From: Polymorphobacter sp.
GTDB lineage: Bacteria; Pseudomonadota; Alphaproteobacteria; Sphingomonadales; Sphingomonadaceae
Direction: 5' to 3'
DNA length: 44,814 nt
Assembly: GCF_025362435.1 (NCBI RefSeq)
Contig: NZ_JANYGL010000086.1
Span: 1 to 44,814 of the forward strand
Shown: in pieces, positions 25,178 through 33,516 of the stretch
Position numbering within the stretch: position 1 is the first letter of the stretch
How the letters are laid out: each line of letters begins with the position of its first letter
Position numbers and translations under genes: made by a program
The notes under the pieces: model-generated
Databases searched by the model: none
What the model was told of the DNA's origin: nothing
Seen by the model: the letters and a program-made list of their open reading frames with translations, nothing else

Positions 25178-28100
25178 CTATTCGGCCGGCTGGAGCGCGG
25201 CGGTCTCCGTTGCGCGGGGGCTGGGACGCCAGCCCGAAAGCGCGCGGCAGACGACGTAGAAGGTCGGGGTGAAGACCAGCCCGAAGCCGGTGACGCCGAT
25301 CATCCCGAAGAACACCGCGGTGCCGAGCGCCTGGCGAAGCTCGGCTCCCGCGCCGGTCGCGAGCACCAGCGGCAGCGCGCCGAGGATGAAGGCGAACGAC
25401 GTCATCAGGATCGGGCGAAGCCGGTCGCGGGCGGCGCGGACGGCGGCCTCGACCGGGGTCAGCCCGTCGATCTCCTCCGCCTGCCGGGCGAATTCGACGA
25501 TCAGGATCGCGTTCTTCGCCGCCAGCGCAATCAGCACGACGAGGCCGATCTGGGTCAGGACGTTGTTGTCCATCCCCCGCAGGTTGACGCCGACCATCGC
25601 CGCCAACAGGCACATCGGCACGATCAGGATGATCGCCAGCGGCAGTGTCAGGCTTTCGTATTGCGCCGCGAGGACGAGGAAGACGAACACCACCGCGAGG
25701 CCGAAGACGAGCGCGGCGGTCGACCCGGCCGCCTTCTGCTGGAAGGCGATGCCGGTCCACGACGTCGTATAATCGGCGGGCAGGGTGGCGGCGGCGAGAT
25801 GCTCCATCGCGGCGAGCGACTGGCCCGACGAGAAGCCCGGGGCGGTGTCGCCGTCGACCTCGACCGCGGGGAACAGGTTATAGCGCGTGACGCGGTACGG
25901 CCCGGTCTTGTCGTGGAAGTTGGCGACCGCGCCGAGCGGGACCATCGCGCCGGAGTTCGAGCGGGTCTTCAGATTGGCGATGTCGGCGACGGTGTTGCGG
26001 AACGGCGCGTCCGCCTGTGCGGTGACGCGATACGTCCGCCCGAGCAGGTTGAAGTCGTTGACGAACGCCGAGCCGAGATAGACCTGGAGCGCCTCGAAGA
26101 CACGCGCCGGGGGCACGCCAAGCAGGTCGGCCTTGGCGCGGTTGATGTCGGCGAAGACGCTCGGCGTGCCGGTGTCGAAGAAGCTGTAGACCTGGGCGAG
26201 CCCCTTGGTCGTGTTGGCCTTGCCGATCAGCCCGAACGAGACCTTGCCGAGCGCGGCATAGCCGTGGCCGCCGTGGTCCTCGACCATGATGCGGTAGCCG
26301 CCGGCCGAACCGATCCCCTGGATCAGCGGTGGCGGCACGACGAGCAGGCGCGCCTCGTCGATGTCGGCGATCTTCGCCTGCGCCTCGGCCATGATGCTCT
26401 TGAGCGTGACGCCGAGCTTGGCGCGCTCCTCGAACGACTTGAGCGGGACATAAGCGGCGGCGGAGTTCGGTGCGGCGGTCTGCGACGGGCCGTCGAAGCC
26501 CGCGAGCATGACCGTGCCGAGGACGCCCTTCAATGGGATCAGCCGTGCCGCGACCTTGCGCAGGACGGCATCGGTCCGCGCCAGCGACGCGCCCGGCGGG
26601 AGTTGGACGATCGTCAGGAAGTAACCCTGGTCCTGCGCCGAGATGAAGCCGGTCGGGGTGTAGGTGAAGGCGCCGACGGTCAGCGCGATCAGCGTCGCAT
26701 AGGCGACGAACATCGACACCGGGCGCTGAACGAGGGCGCGGGTCATGGCGGCGTAGGCGTCGCTGAGCTTGTCGAAGCCGCGGTTGAAGGCGGCCCCGGC
26801 GTTGTGGCCGATCCGCCGCCAGTCATGGAGGCCCGAGACGTTGGCGTGCTTGCCGCGCAGCAGCATCGCCGCGAGTGCGGGTGACAGGGTAAGCGAAAGC
26901 AACAGGGAAATGGCGGTGGCGGTGGTGATGGTCACCGCAAACTGACGATAGAACTCGCGGGAGATGCCGGTCAGGAACACCGTGGGCACGAACACCGCGC
27001 ACAGCACGAGGACGATGGCGACGAGCGCGACCGAGACTTCGTCCATCGAGGTGCGGGCGGCCTCCAATGGGGACAGGCCGCGTTCGAGGTTGCGCTCGAC
27101 ATTCTCGACGACGACGATGGCGTGGTCGACGACGATGCCGATGGCCAGCACCAGCCCGAACAGCGACAGGTTGTTGAGGCTGTAGCCGAGCACCGACAGC
27201 ATCGTGAAGCTGCCGATCAGCGACACCGGGATGGCGATGATCGGGATGATCGCGGCGCGCCAGCTCTGCAGGAAGACGAGGATGACGAGGACGACGAGGA
27301 AGATCGCCTCGAGCAAGGTGTGCTTCACCGCGTCGATCGACTGGCTGATGAACGCCGTCGGGTTGTAGATGACGCGGTATTCGAGACCCTTGGGAAAGCG
27401 CGCCGACATCGTCTTCAGTTCGGCGTTGATGCCGTCGGCGGCGGCAAGCGCGTTCGAGCCGGGGCGCTGGAACACCGCGATGATCAGCGACTCCTGCCCG
27501 CTGAGGTAGGTGTTGGTGCCATAGTCCTGCGCGCCGAGCTCGACCCGGGCGACATCGGACACACGCGTCTGGCGGCCGCTGGCGTCGGTGCGGATGACGA
27601 TGTTGGCGAACTGCGCCGGGTCGGTCAGGCGGCCCTGCGTCTCGACGTTGAGCTGGAAAGCATTGCCGCGGTCGTACGGCGGCTGGCCGAGCGTACCGGC
27701 GGAGACCTGGACGTTCTGGGCGCGCAGCGCGGCGACGATCTCACCCGCGGTGAGGTCGAGCGATGCCGCCTTGCCGGGGTTGATCCACACCCGCATGCCA
27801 TAGTCGCGGGCACCGAACAGACGGACGTCACCGACCCCGTCGACGCGCGCCAGCCGGTCGCGGACCTGCGTCAGCGCGTAGTTCGAGACGTAACTGCGAT
27901 CCAACGACTTGTCGGGCGAGATCAGGTTGATGACCATCAGGAAGTCGGGCGAGGTCTTCTGCGTGACGATGCCGAGGCGGCGGACGTCTTCGGGCAGGCG
28001 CGGCTCGGCGATGGCCACGCGGTTCTGGACGAGGACCTGCGCGGCATCGAGGTTGGTGCCGATCTTGAAGGTGACGGTGATGACCAGCCGGCCGTCGCCG

Positions 28101-28354
28101 GTCGACTGCGACGACTGGTAGAGCATGTTGTCGACGCCGTTGATCTCCTGCTCGATCGGCGCGGCGACGGTGTCGGCGACGACCTCGGCGGTCGCTCCCG
28201 GATAGTTCGCGCTAACCGTCACCGTCGGCGGGACGATGTCGGGGTATTGCGAGATCGGCAGCCGGAAATAGGCGGCCAGTCCGACGATGACGATGACGAT
28301 GGCCAGCACCGCGGCAAAGATCGGCCGGGTGATGAAGAAGCGCGAGAAGTTCAT
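25178..28354 (-). CDS. RND multidrug efflux transporter (HAE1/AcrB family)
   Basis: Proton-driven inner-membrane pump of 1058 residues; family members are about 1040-1060. It starts at ATG 28354 with AGGA 8 nt upstream, and the N-terminus MNFSRFFITRPIFAAVLAIV is typical. Two six-helix halves each follow a large periplasmic domain. TM4 has FGLVLAIGIVVDHAIVVVENVER, the proton-relay Asp motif, though AcrB reads VDDAI where this reads VDHAI: the second Asp is His. The end carries LAAQYESLTLPLAIIL and GLVVLIALAAKNAILIVEFA with the TM10 Lys. It exports hydrophobic or amphipathic compounds, substrate not predictable. A 109-nt gap separates it from the adaptor gene. Confidence 0.95.
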   Translation of the reverse strand: MNFSRFFITRPIFAAVLAIVIVIVGLAAYFRLPISQYPDIVPPTVTVSANYPGATAEVVADTVAAPIEQEINGVDNMLYQSSQSTGDGRLVITVTFKIGTNLDAAQVLVQNRVAIAEPRLPEDVRRLGIVTQKTSPDFLMVINLISPDKSLDRSYVSNYALTQVRDRLARVDGVGDVRLFGARDYGMRVWINPGKAASLDLTAGEIVAALRAQNVQVSAGTLGQPPYDRGNAFQLNVETQGRLTDPAQFANIVIRTDASGRQTRVSDVARVELGAQDYGTNTYLSGQESLIIAVFQRPGSNALAAADGINAELKTMSARFPKGLEYRVIYNPTAFISQSIDAVKHTLLEAIFLVVLVILVFLQSWRAAIIPIIAIPVSLIGSFTMLSVLGYSLNNLSLFGLVLAIGIVVDHAIVVVENVERNLERGLSPLEAARTSMDEVSVALVAIVLVLCAVFVPTVFLTGISREFYRQFAVTITTATAISLLLSLTLSPALAAMLLRGKHANVSGLHDWRRIGHNAGAAFNRGFDKLSDAYAAMTRALVQRPVSMFVAYATLIALTVGAFTYTPTGFISAQDQGYFLTIVQLPPGASLARTDAVLRKVAARLIPLKGVLGTVMLAGFDGPSQTAAPNSAAAYVPLKSFEERAKLGVTLKSIMAEAQAKIADIDEARLLVVPPPLIQGIGSAGGYRIMVEDHGGHGYAALGKVSFGLIGKANTTKGLAQVYSFFDTGTPSVFADINRAKADLLGVPPARVFEALQVYLGSAFVNDFNLLGRTYRVTAQADAPFRNTVADIANLKTRSNSGAMVPLGAVANFHDKTGPYRVTRYNLFPAVEVDGDTAPGFSSGQSLAAMEHLAAATLPADYTTSWTGIAFQQKAAGSTAALVFGLAVVFVFLVLAAQYESLTLPLAIILIVPMCLLAAMVGVNLRGMDNNVLTQIGLVVLIALAAKNAILIVEFARQAEEIDGLTPVEAAVRAARDRLRPILMTSFAFILGALPLVLATGAGAELRQALGTAVFFGMIGVTGFGLVFTPTFYVVCRALSGWRPSPRATETAALQPAE

Positions 28355-28463
28355 AGATTTCGTCCTGAAACGATGTGCTTGGAGCGAATTATTCTGTCGC
28401 CACGGCAAGCGCCGTAACGGGGTCCGTCGTCGATCTGGCGACCCGGCAGTGCCGGGATGGCGT

Positions 28464-29750
28464 CTAGCGGGTGAAGGTCGCCTGCGCCGCGATCGGCGCG
28501 GCGGAGTCGGCGGTCTCGGCAGGCGCGGCGCTGGCGATGGCGGTCGCGGTCGTCGTGCGCGGGGTCACCGGCGAGCCGGGGGTGGCGTTCTGCATCCCCT
28601 CGACGATGACGCGGTCGCCGGGAGCAAGCCCGCTGCGGACGATCCGCAGCCCGTCGATGACCGGTCCGAGGACGACCGCACGCGTCGCGACAATATTGTC
28701 CTTGCCGACGATCTGGACGATCTTGCGCGCCTGGTCGGTGCCGATCGCGCTGTCGGGAACCAGCAGCGCGGCCCGCGTCGCGCCGCTCGCGAGGCGCATG
28801 TTGCCGAACATGCCGGGGGTGAGGAAATAGCCCGGGTTGGCGACGATGGCGCGGCCGCGGATCGTGCCGGCGCCGGGGTCGAGGCGGTTGTCGCTGAAGT
28901 CGATGCGGCCCTTCCAGCGATAGCCGGTCTCGTCCTGGAGCTGAATCTGGACCGGCTGGACCGGCAGGCCGCCACCGTTGCGCGCCTTGGCGGCCTCGGT
29001 GTCGCGGCGCGCCTTGAGGTAGAGCGCCTCCGACCCATCGAAGCTGAAGTAGATCGGGTCGAGGGCATAGACTGTCGTCAACAGCGTCGCGCTCGACGCC
29101 TCGCCGCCCGCGACGAGGTTGCCGATGTCGGCGCGGCGGTCGGAGATGCGGCCGGTGATCGGCGAGCGGACTTCGGTGAATTCGACGTCGAGCGCGCGCG
29201 CGGTGACCTGCGCCTGCGTCGCGCCGACGGCGGCCTCGGCAGCGCGGAGGTTGGCGCGCAGCGTATCGATCTCCTCGGCGGAGACGGCGTCGTCGGCGAT
29301 CAGCCGGGTGGCGCGGGCGAGCGCGCTTTTCGCCAGCTGGACCGACGACAATGCGCTGGCTTCCTTGGCGCGGGCCTCGGCGAGCGCGGCGGCGAACGGG
29401 CGCGGATCGATGCGGAACAGGAGCTGGCCCTGCTTCACGATCTCGCCGTCCTTGAAGAAGATGCCGGTCAGCGCGCCCGAGACACGGGGGCGGATCTCGA
29501 CCGACTTGCTCGGCGCGAAACGGCCGATGTAGTCGTCCCACTCGTCGACCTGCCGCGTCACCGGCAGCGCGACCGTCACCGCGGGCGGCGGCGGTGCGGC
29601 GGCGACCACGGGATCGCTGGCGATGAGCTTCGACGCGCCTAGGCCGACCAGCGCGACCGACGCCAAGGCAACCGCGATTGCGGTCCGTCGGTGCCGGTGC
29701 CGGACGACGCCGATCGCCCGCGCGAAGTCGGACTGGGTGGCCATGTTCAT
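28464..29750 (-). CDS. RND efflux periplasmic adaptor (membrane fusion protein)
   Basis: AcrA/HlyD-type adaptor of 428 residues that joins the inner-membrane pump to the outer-membrane channel. One N-terminal membrane helix (TAIAVALASVALVGLGASKLIA) is followed by a lipoyl half-motif (SVEIRPRVSGALTGIFFKDGEIVKQGQLLFRIDP), an alpha-helical hairpin (EARAKEASALSSVQLAKSALARATRL), the second lipoyl half (VRSPITGRISDRRADIGNLV) and beta-barrel and membrane-proximal domains. The C-terminus is a low-complexity Ala/Thr/Pro tail. ATG 29750 has GGAG 8 nt upstream and overlaps the stop of the small upstream gene (ATGA). Confidence 0.94.
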   Translation of the reverse strand: MNMATQSDFARAIGVVRHRHRRTAIAVALASVALVGLGASKLIASDPVVAAAPPPPAVTVALPVTRQVDEWDDYIGRFAPSKSVEIRPRVSGALTGIFFKDGEIVKQGQLLFRIDPRPFAAALAEARAKEASALSSVQLAKSALARATRLIADDAVSAEEIDTLRANLRAAEAAVGATQAQVTARALDVEFTEVRSPITGRISDRRADIGNLVAGGEASSATLLTTVYALDPIYFSFDGSEALYLKARRDTEAAKARNGGGLPVQPVQIQLQDETGYRWKGRIDFSDNRLDPGAGTIRGRAIVANPGYFLTPGMFGNMRLASGATRAALLVPDSAIGTDQARKIVQIVGKDNIVATRAVVLGPVIDGLRIVRSGLAPGDRVIVEGMQNATPGSPVTPRTTTATAIASAAPAETADSAAPIAAQATFTR

Positions 29751-30139
29751 GCGAAGCGCTCCGTGGCGCGCGGCGAAAGGTCGGCCGCGATCGTGTTCAA
29801 AAGGATGTCGAGCTGTCCGCGGCTGAAGCCGGCGGCGTCGAAGGCGGCGGCGATGTCGCCGGGGAGGGCGGCGCCCCAGCGGCGGATCGCCAGCACCGTC
29901 TGGCGCAGCGTCTCGAGCCGCGGGTTGGCGAGGCTCGGGTCGCGCGCTTCGCCGACGAGCATCGTCAGCAGCTTCTCGATGAATGGCGGACGCTTGATCG
30001 TCTGCAGCCGGTCATGCCGGGCAAGGCCGACGACGGTCCATTCTAGCTTCGAGAAGGCCGCGACCGGCGGGGCGATGCAGCTGGCAACGAAGTTCGTCGC
30101 CACGCCATTTTCGTCGAATTCCAGAAATGCCATGTTCAT
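29747..30139 (-). CDS. Small uncharacterised protein leading the RND operon
   Basis: A 130-residue soluble protein (ATG 30139; ATG 30133 is also possible) translated just ahead of the adaptor gene and coupled to it by a 4-nt overlap. I do not recognise a named family. A first part (MAFLEFDENGVATNFVASCIAPP) precedes a helical region with WTVVGLARHDRLQTIKRP, and then ANPRLETLRQTVLAIRRWG, a pattern I associate with unnamed sphingomonad proteins. There is no signal peptide or membrane helix. Its position beside the TetR operator and before the pump suggests a cytoplasmic accessory or regulatory role, which is inference only. Confidence 0.7.
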   Translation of the reverse strand: MNMAFLEFDENGVATNFVASCIAPPVAAFSKLEWTVVGLARHDRLQTIKRPPFIEKLLTMLVGEARDPSLANPRLETLRQTVLAIRRWGAALPGDIAAAFDAAGFSRGQLDILLNTIAADLSPRATERFA

Positions 30140-30173
30140 CGTCCCTACGCTAAATTCCGGCCTGAACGTGACT

Positions 30174-30205
30174 GACCGGTACGTGCTTGACGTTACGTAC
30201 CGGTC
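30174..30205. promoter_or_regulatory. Probable TetR-family operator in the divergent RND/tetR promoter region
   Basis: A perfect 11-bp inverted repeat, GACCGGTACGT at 30174-30184 and ACGTACCGGTC at 30195-30205, is separated by 10 nt. It lies between the divergent small-protein/RND operon and the TetR gene, where autoregulatory TetR repressors normally bind. A TTGACG at 30187-30192, a plausible -35 box for the rightward tetR gene, sits in the spacer, so binding would block that promoter. The symmetry is seen directly; the regulator match is inferred from location. Confidence 0.8.
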
Positions 30206-30246
30206 GGTTACATTTAGATCAAGCGCCGGTTGGGGATTCAGGCGTG

Positions 30247-30876
30247 ATGGAAGGCAAAGAAAAAATGTCTGCTCACAAAGCGCCAGCCGACCCAGGCACC
30301 GTGACGGTCCGTCGAACGGCGGCCGACCGGCTGTGCGATACCGCAACCAACCTGTTCTATACGCGCGGGATTCGGGCGGTTGGGGTCGACGAGATCGTCC
30401 ACGAGACCGGGGTCACAAAGCCGACGCTCTACCGCAGCTACGCGTCGAAGGACGACTTGATCGTCGTCTGTCTCCAGCGGCAGATTGAGGATAGCAATGC
30501 GCGCTGGGAAGCGACCGCCGCGCGATTTCCTGGCGATCCGCTCGGCGAGCTTCGCGCGCATATGGCCGATTTCGCTGCCGAGATCGCCGCGCCCGACTAT
30601 CGCGGTTGCGCCGCCACCAACGCCGCGGTCGAGTTTCCCGATGCGACGCACCCGTCGCGGATGATCACCGATGGCTGCAAGGCGGCGACGCGCAATCGGC
30701 TCGGCGAGTTGACGCGCCGGCTCGGGCTCAAGAACCCCGATGGTCTCGCCGATGGGCTGATGCTGTTGATCGAAGGCGCGAGCAGCAGCCGGCACACCTC
30801 GGGATCGCAGGGTCCGTCGTCCACCCTTGTCGAAACTTCGGGCATGTTGATCGCCGCCTATCTCGGCCAGAACTGA
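30247..30876 (+). CDS. TetR/AcrR family transcriptional regulator
   Basis: A 209-residue repressor (ATG 30247; ATG 30265 is an alternative). The N-terminal DNA-binding domain has a helix-turn-helix at about 45-66 (VGVDEIVHETGVTKPTLYRSYASKDDLI), typical of TetR. The ligand-binding half includes DYRGCAATNAAVEFPDATHP, common in the subgroup that controls efflux pumps and oxidoreductases. It is divergent from the RND operon, with an 11-bp inverted repeat between them, so it probably represses both the pump and itself until a pump substrate binds. Confidence 0.92.
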   Translation: MEGKEKMSAHKAPADPGTVTVRRTAADRLCDTATNLFYTRGIRAVGVDEIVHETGVTKPTLYRSYASKDDLIVVCLQRQIEDSNARWEATAARFPGDPLGELRAHMADFAAEIAAPDYRGCAATNAAVEFPDATHPSRMITDGCKAATRNRLGELTRRLGLKNPDGLADGLMLLIEGASSSRHTSGSQGPSSTLVETSGMLIAAYLGQN

Positions 30877-30966
30877 GGATTAGCTCGCCCGATATCCCGT
30901 CGCCCGTCACATTTATCGCCCGCGCGCGTTTCGAACCGGGATTGGTGACAGCAAGGGAAGCGCAGC

Positions 30967-32487
30967 TTGGCCGGTGGCAAGATCAGGGCGGCGACAAGGC
31001 TCAAGGAGGCGGCAAGTATCGGCCACCTGCAAAGCATTGTGGCCAATCTCGACGAGGGCATAATCCTGATCGCCCCCGACGAGGCGATCCTGTGGGCGAA
31101 CGATGCCGCGCTCGCCATGCACGGGGCCAAGACGCTGGCCGGGCTCGGTGCCAACGTCACCGATTTCCGCTCGAAATTCCAGCTCAGCTACCGCGGCCAT
31201 GTCCCGCTCGATCACGGCCATTATCCGATCGACCGGGCGATGGCCGGAGAGGCGTTCAACGGTGTCGCGGTCGAGGTCACGCGCGCCGGGAAGTCAGGCC
31301 CCGAATGGGTCCACCACGTTCGCAGCCTCGTCCTGACCGACGCCGATGGCCGGACCGAATGCCTCGCGCTGATCATCCGGAACGACTCCGCGCAGTTCGA
31401 GGCCGAACATGATTTCGACCAGGCATTCAACGCCAACCCGGCACCGGCCCTGATCTGCCGGCTCGACGACCTGCGTTTCTCGCGCGTCAACGAGGGCTTC
31501 CTCGAGATGACCGGGTATACCGAGGAGGAGATCGTCGGGCGTTCGCTCTACGAATTCGACCTGTTCAAGCATGCGTCGGATCGTGACCTCGCGACCCAGC
31601 GCATCGCCCGCCGGGAAACCGTGCCGCAGATGGAGTCCGAGCTCGAACTGCGCGACGGCGCGCTGAAGCTCGTCGTCGTCGCCGGACAGACGATTATCGT
31701 GCGCGACGATCCCTGCATGCTGTTCACCTTCGCCGATCTCGAGCCACGCCGGCGGGCGGAGAAGGCGTTGCGATCGAGCGAAGAACGCTTTTCGGGGGCA
31801 TTCCAGCTGGCGCCGGTGGCGATGGTCGTGGCGTCGCTCAAGGATCACCGGCTGCTTCATACGAACGCGGCGTTCCACGAGATGACCGGATACGGCAACG
31901 ACGCGGTCGGCCGTACGCCCAGCGATCTGACACTGTGGGACAGCGCCGCGACCCGGCGCCGCCTCGAGCAGGAGCTGATCAATGCGGGGGGACTAAGCAA
32001 GGTCGACGCCCGCGTCAGCACCAAGGACGGTACGCTGCTCGACTGTCTCGTCTCGGCGGCACCGATCACGATCGGCGAGGACCCCTGCGTGCTGTGGGTG
32101 ATCCAGGACATCACCGCACGGCGTCACTCCGAGCTCGAGCTCATCGCCGCGCTCGATGCCGTCATGCAGGACGCGAAGTGGTTCAGCCGCAACGTCGTCG
32201 AGAAACTGGCATCGCTGCGCAGCCCGCACGAACGCAGCAATGTCGAGGTCGCCGAATTGACGCGGCGCGAGCACGAGGTTCTTGAACTCGTCTGTCTCGG
32301 CCTGAACGACGCCGCTATCGTCGAGAAGCTGTCGCTATCGCGGAACACGGTGCGCAACCACGTCGCCCGCATCTACGCCAAGATCGGCGTCAAGACCCGC
32401 GGAGCTGCGATCATCTGGGCTCGCGAGCGGGGCCTTGCGCACGGCATCCAAAACCGGCCCGACAAGCGACCCGCCGCGGACCGGTAG
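30967..32487 (+). CDS. Triple-PAS sensor regulator with LuxR-type HTH
   Basis: A 506-residue one-component regulator. Three PAS domains are visible at about 20-140 (LDEGIILIAPDEAILWANDAA), 150-260 (NPAPALICRL...NEGFLEMTGYTEEEIVGRS) and 280-390 (LAPVAMVVASL...NAAFHEMTGYGNDAVGRTP). A LuxR/GerE HTH follows at about 428-486 (TRREHEVLELVCLGLNDAAIVEKLSLSRNTVRNHVARIYAKIGV). There is no kinase or receiver domain and no membrane helix, so a cytoplasmic signal should act directly on DNA binding. The TTG start at 30967 follows GGGAAG by 5-6 nt. The targets are unknown; the following stress-type membrane genes are candidates by position. Confidence 0.85.
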   Translation: MAGGKIRAATRLKEAASIGHLQSIVANLDEGIILIAPDEAILWANDAALAMHGAKTLAGLGANVTDFRSKFQLSYRGHVPLDHGHYPIDRAMAGEAFNGVAVEVTRAGKSGPEWVHHVRSLVLTDADGRTECLALIIRNDSAQFEAEHDFDQAFNANPAPALICRLDDLRFSRVNEGFLEMTGYTEEEIVGRSLYEFDLFKHASDRDLATQRIARRETVPQMESELELRDGALKLVVVAGQTIIVRDDPCMLFTFADLEPRRRAEKALRSSEERFSGAFQLAPVAMVVASLKDHRLLHTNAAFHEMTGYGNDAVGRTPSDLTLWDSAATRRRLEQELINAGGLSKVDARVSTKDGTLLDCLVSAAPITIGEDPCVLWVIQDITARRHSELELIAALDAVMQDAKWFSRNVVEKLASLRSPHERSNVEVAELTRREHEVLELVCLGLNDAAIVEKLSLSRNTVRNHVARIYAKIGVKTRGAAIIWARERGLAHGIQNRPDKRPAADR

Positions 32488-32599
32488 CGCCGAAGCCTGT
32501 CGGCCGTGATGCAGGTGCACCAGATGATTTGAACTCTTCGCATCTTCTCGATGCTTAGCGGAGAGGCTATCTCGTACCTATTGGACAGGAGATAGTATC

Positions 32600-32854
32600 G
32601 TGATCTCGCTTCTTTGGTTGATCGTCGGCGGCGTGGTCGGCTGGCTCGCTGCCTTGATCATGCGCGATAACAATGGGGTCATCGTCAACATCATCGTCGG
32701 GATCGTCGGTGCGTTTCTTGGCGGCCTGATCATGGCGCGGGGCGATATCAACAATTCGCCGTTGACGATCGGATCGTTCGCGGTGTCGTTGCTCGGGGCC
32801 GTGATACTGCTTGGCGTCGTCAACTTCGTCCGACGGGGCACGGTCCGCAATTAA
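32600..32854 (+). CDS. GlsB/YeaQ/YmgE family small membrane protein
   Basis: An 84-residue integral membrane protein with three hydrophobic segments rich in Gly ([57 protein letters not shown]), the pattern of the transglycosylase-associated family. Members are usually stress-induced in proteobacteria, and their function is not well defined. GTG 32600 is preceded by AGGAG at 5-10 nt. The 112-nt upstream gap contains a small hairpin, GCATC-TTCTC-GATGC at 32540-32554, possibly the end of the PAS regulator transcript. The next gene follows after 29 nt. Confidence 0.85.
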   Translation: MISLLWLIVGGVVGWLAALIMRDNNGVIVNIIVGIVGAFLGGLIMARGDINNSPLTIGSFAVSLLGAVILLGVVNFVRRGTVRN

Positions 32855-32883
32855 CTGGGGCAACAACTGGCGAGGATATAAAA

Positions 32884-33144
32884 ATGAGCCGCACCTTTGC
32901 CCGCGCTGCCAACGCCGTCGCCTTTGCAACGGGTCGACCATCCACCTTCATAATGTGCTGCTTGCTGGTCATCGTCTGGGCGGCGACAGGCCCGATGTTC
33001 CATTTCTCCGACACGTGGCAGCTGGTGATCAACACCGGGACGACGATCATTACCTTCCTGATGGTCTTCCTCATCCAGAACACCCAGAACCGCGAGGGGG
33101 CGGCGCTTCAGGCGAAACTTGATGAGATCATCCGTGCCCTCTAG
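32884..33144 (+). CDS. Low-affinity iron permease family protein, truncated by an in-frame amber stop
   Basis: The 86-residue frame matches the N-terminal part of bacterial low-affinity iron permease family proteins: [18 protein letters not shown], a first helix ([17 protein letters not shown]), the signature [31 protein letters not shown], and KLDEIIRAL. The family normally continues with a charged helical tail. Here TAG at 33142-33144 ends the frame, but the same frame goes on for 48 more codons of fitting sequence. The two membrane helices are intact, so the short product may still insert. The transport function of small bacterial members is itself not firmly established. Confidence 0.85.
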   Translation: MSRTFARAANAVAFATGRPSTFIMCCLLVIVWAATGPMFHFSDTWQLVINTGTTIITFLMVFLIQNTQNREGAALQAKLDEIIRAL

Positions 33145-33291
33145 GCTGCGGAAAATCGCTTCATCGGTCTCGAACAGCGCGACGAGGAGCAGATTACGGC
33201 GATCCGCGCCGATCACGCCGACTTGATGGAAAGCTCGGGCGGCATGCTCCCCACGGGAAGCGGCGGCGCGGCGCGGGCGGGCCACGAGTAG
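33145..33291 (+). pseudogene. In-frame C-terminal remnant of the iron permease after the amber codon
   Basis: Directly after the TAG the same frame encodes AAENRFIGLEQRDEEQITAIRADHADLMES and a Gly-rich end, closing with TAG at 33289-33291. This matches the expected acidic helical tail of the family (Asn-Arg-Phe-Ile-Gly-Leu-Glu followed by a run of Glu). A single change of the stop to GAG would restore one continuous 135-codon gene. The remnant has no start or ribosome binding site of its own. It is a recent nonsense mutation, a sequencing error or a read-through site; the sequence alone cannot decide. Confidence 0.75.
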
Positions 33292-33516
33292 CTCGCGAAA
33301 GAGATTTCGGTCGCACGAAGCAGGACGACCTGGTGACCCGAAGAGCATTGTGGCATTGGGCAAGCCATTGACTCCGCGCGGCATTCTGTCGCTGCAGGCG
33401 ATGTACAGGGTACTTGCGACCTGCAGGCGATCGGCTACGAGGCGGCCCCTAACTTAAAAGTAAGCTCCTGCGCCGCCAAGGCACACGGAGCCGCTTGGAT
33501 TTACGGGGAGTAGCTT

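Noticed and set aside
33392-33431. 11-nt direct repeat CTGCAGGCGAT upstream of the TonB receptor
   Set aside because: Two copies 18 nt apart could be an operator, but there is no symmetry or known motif, and chance similarity in GC-rich DNA is likely.
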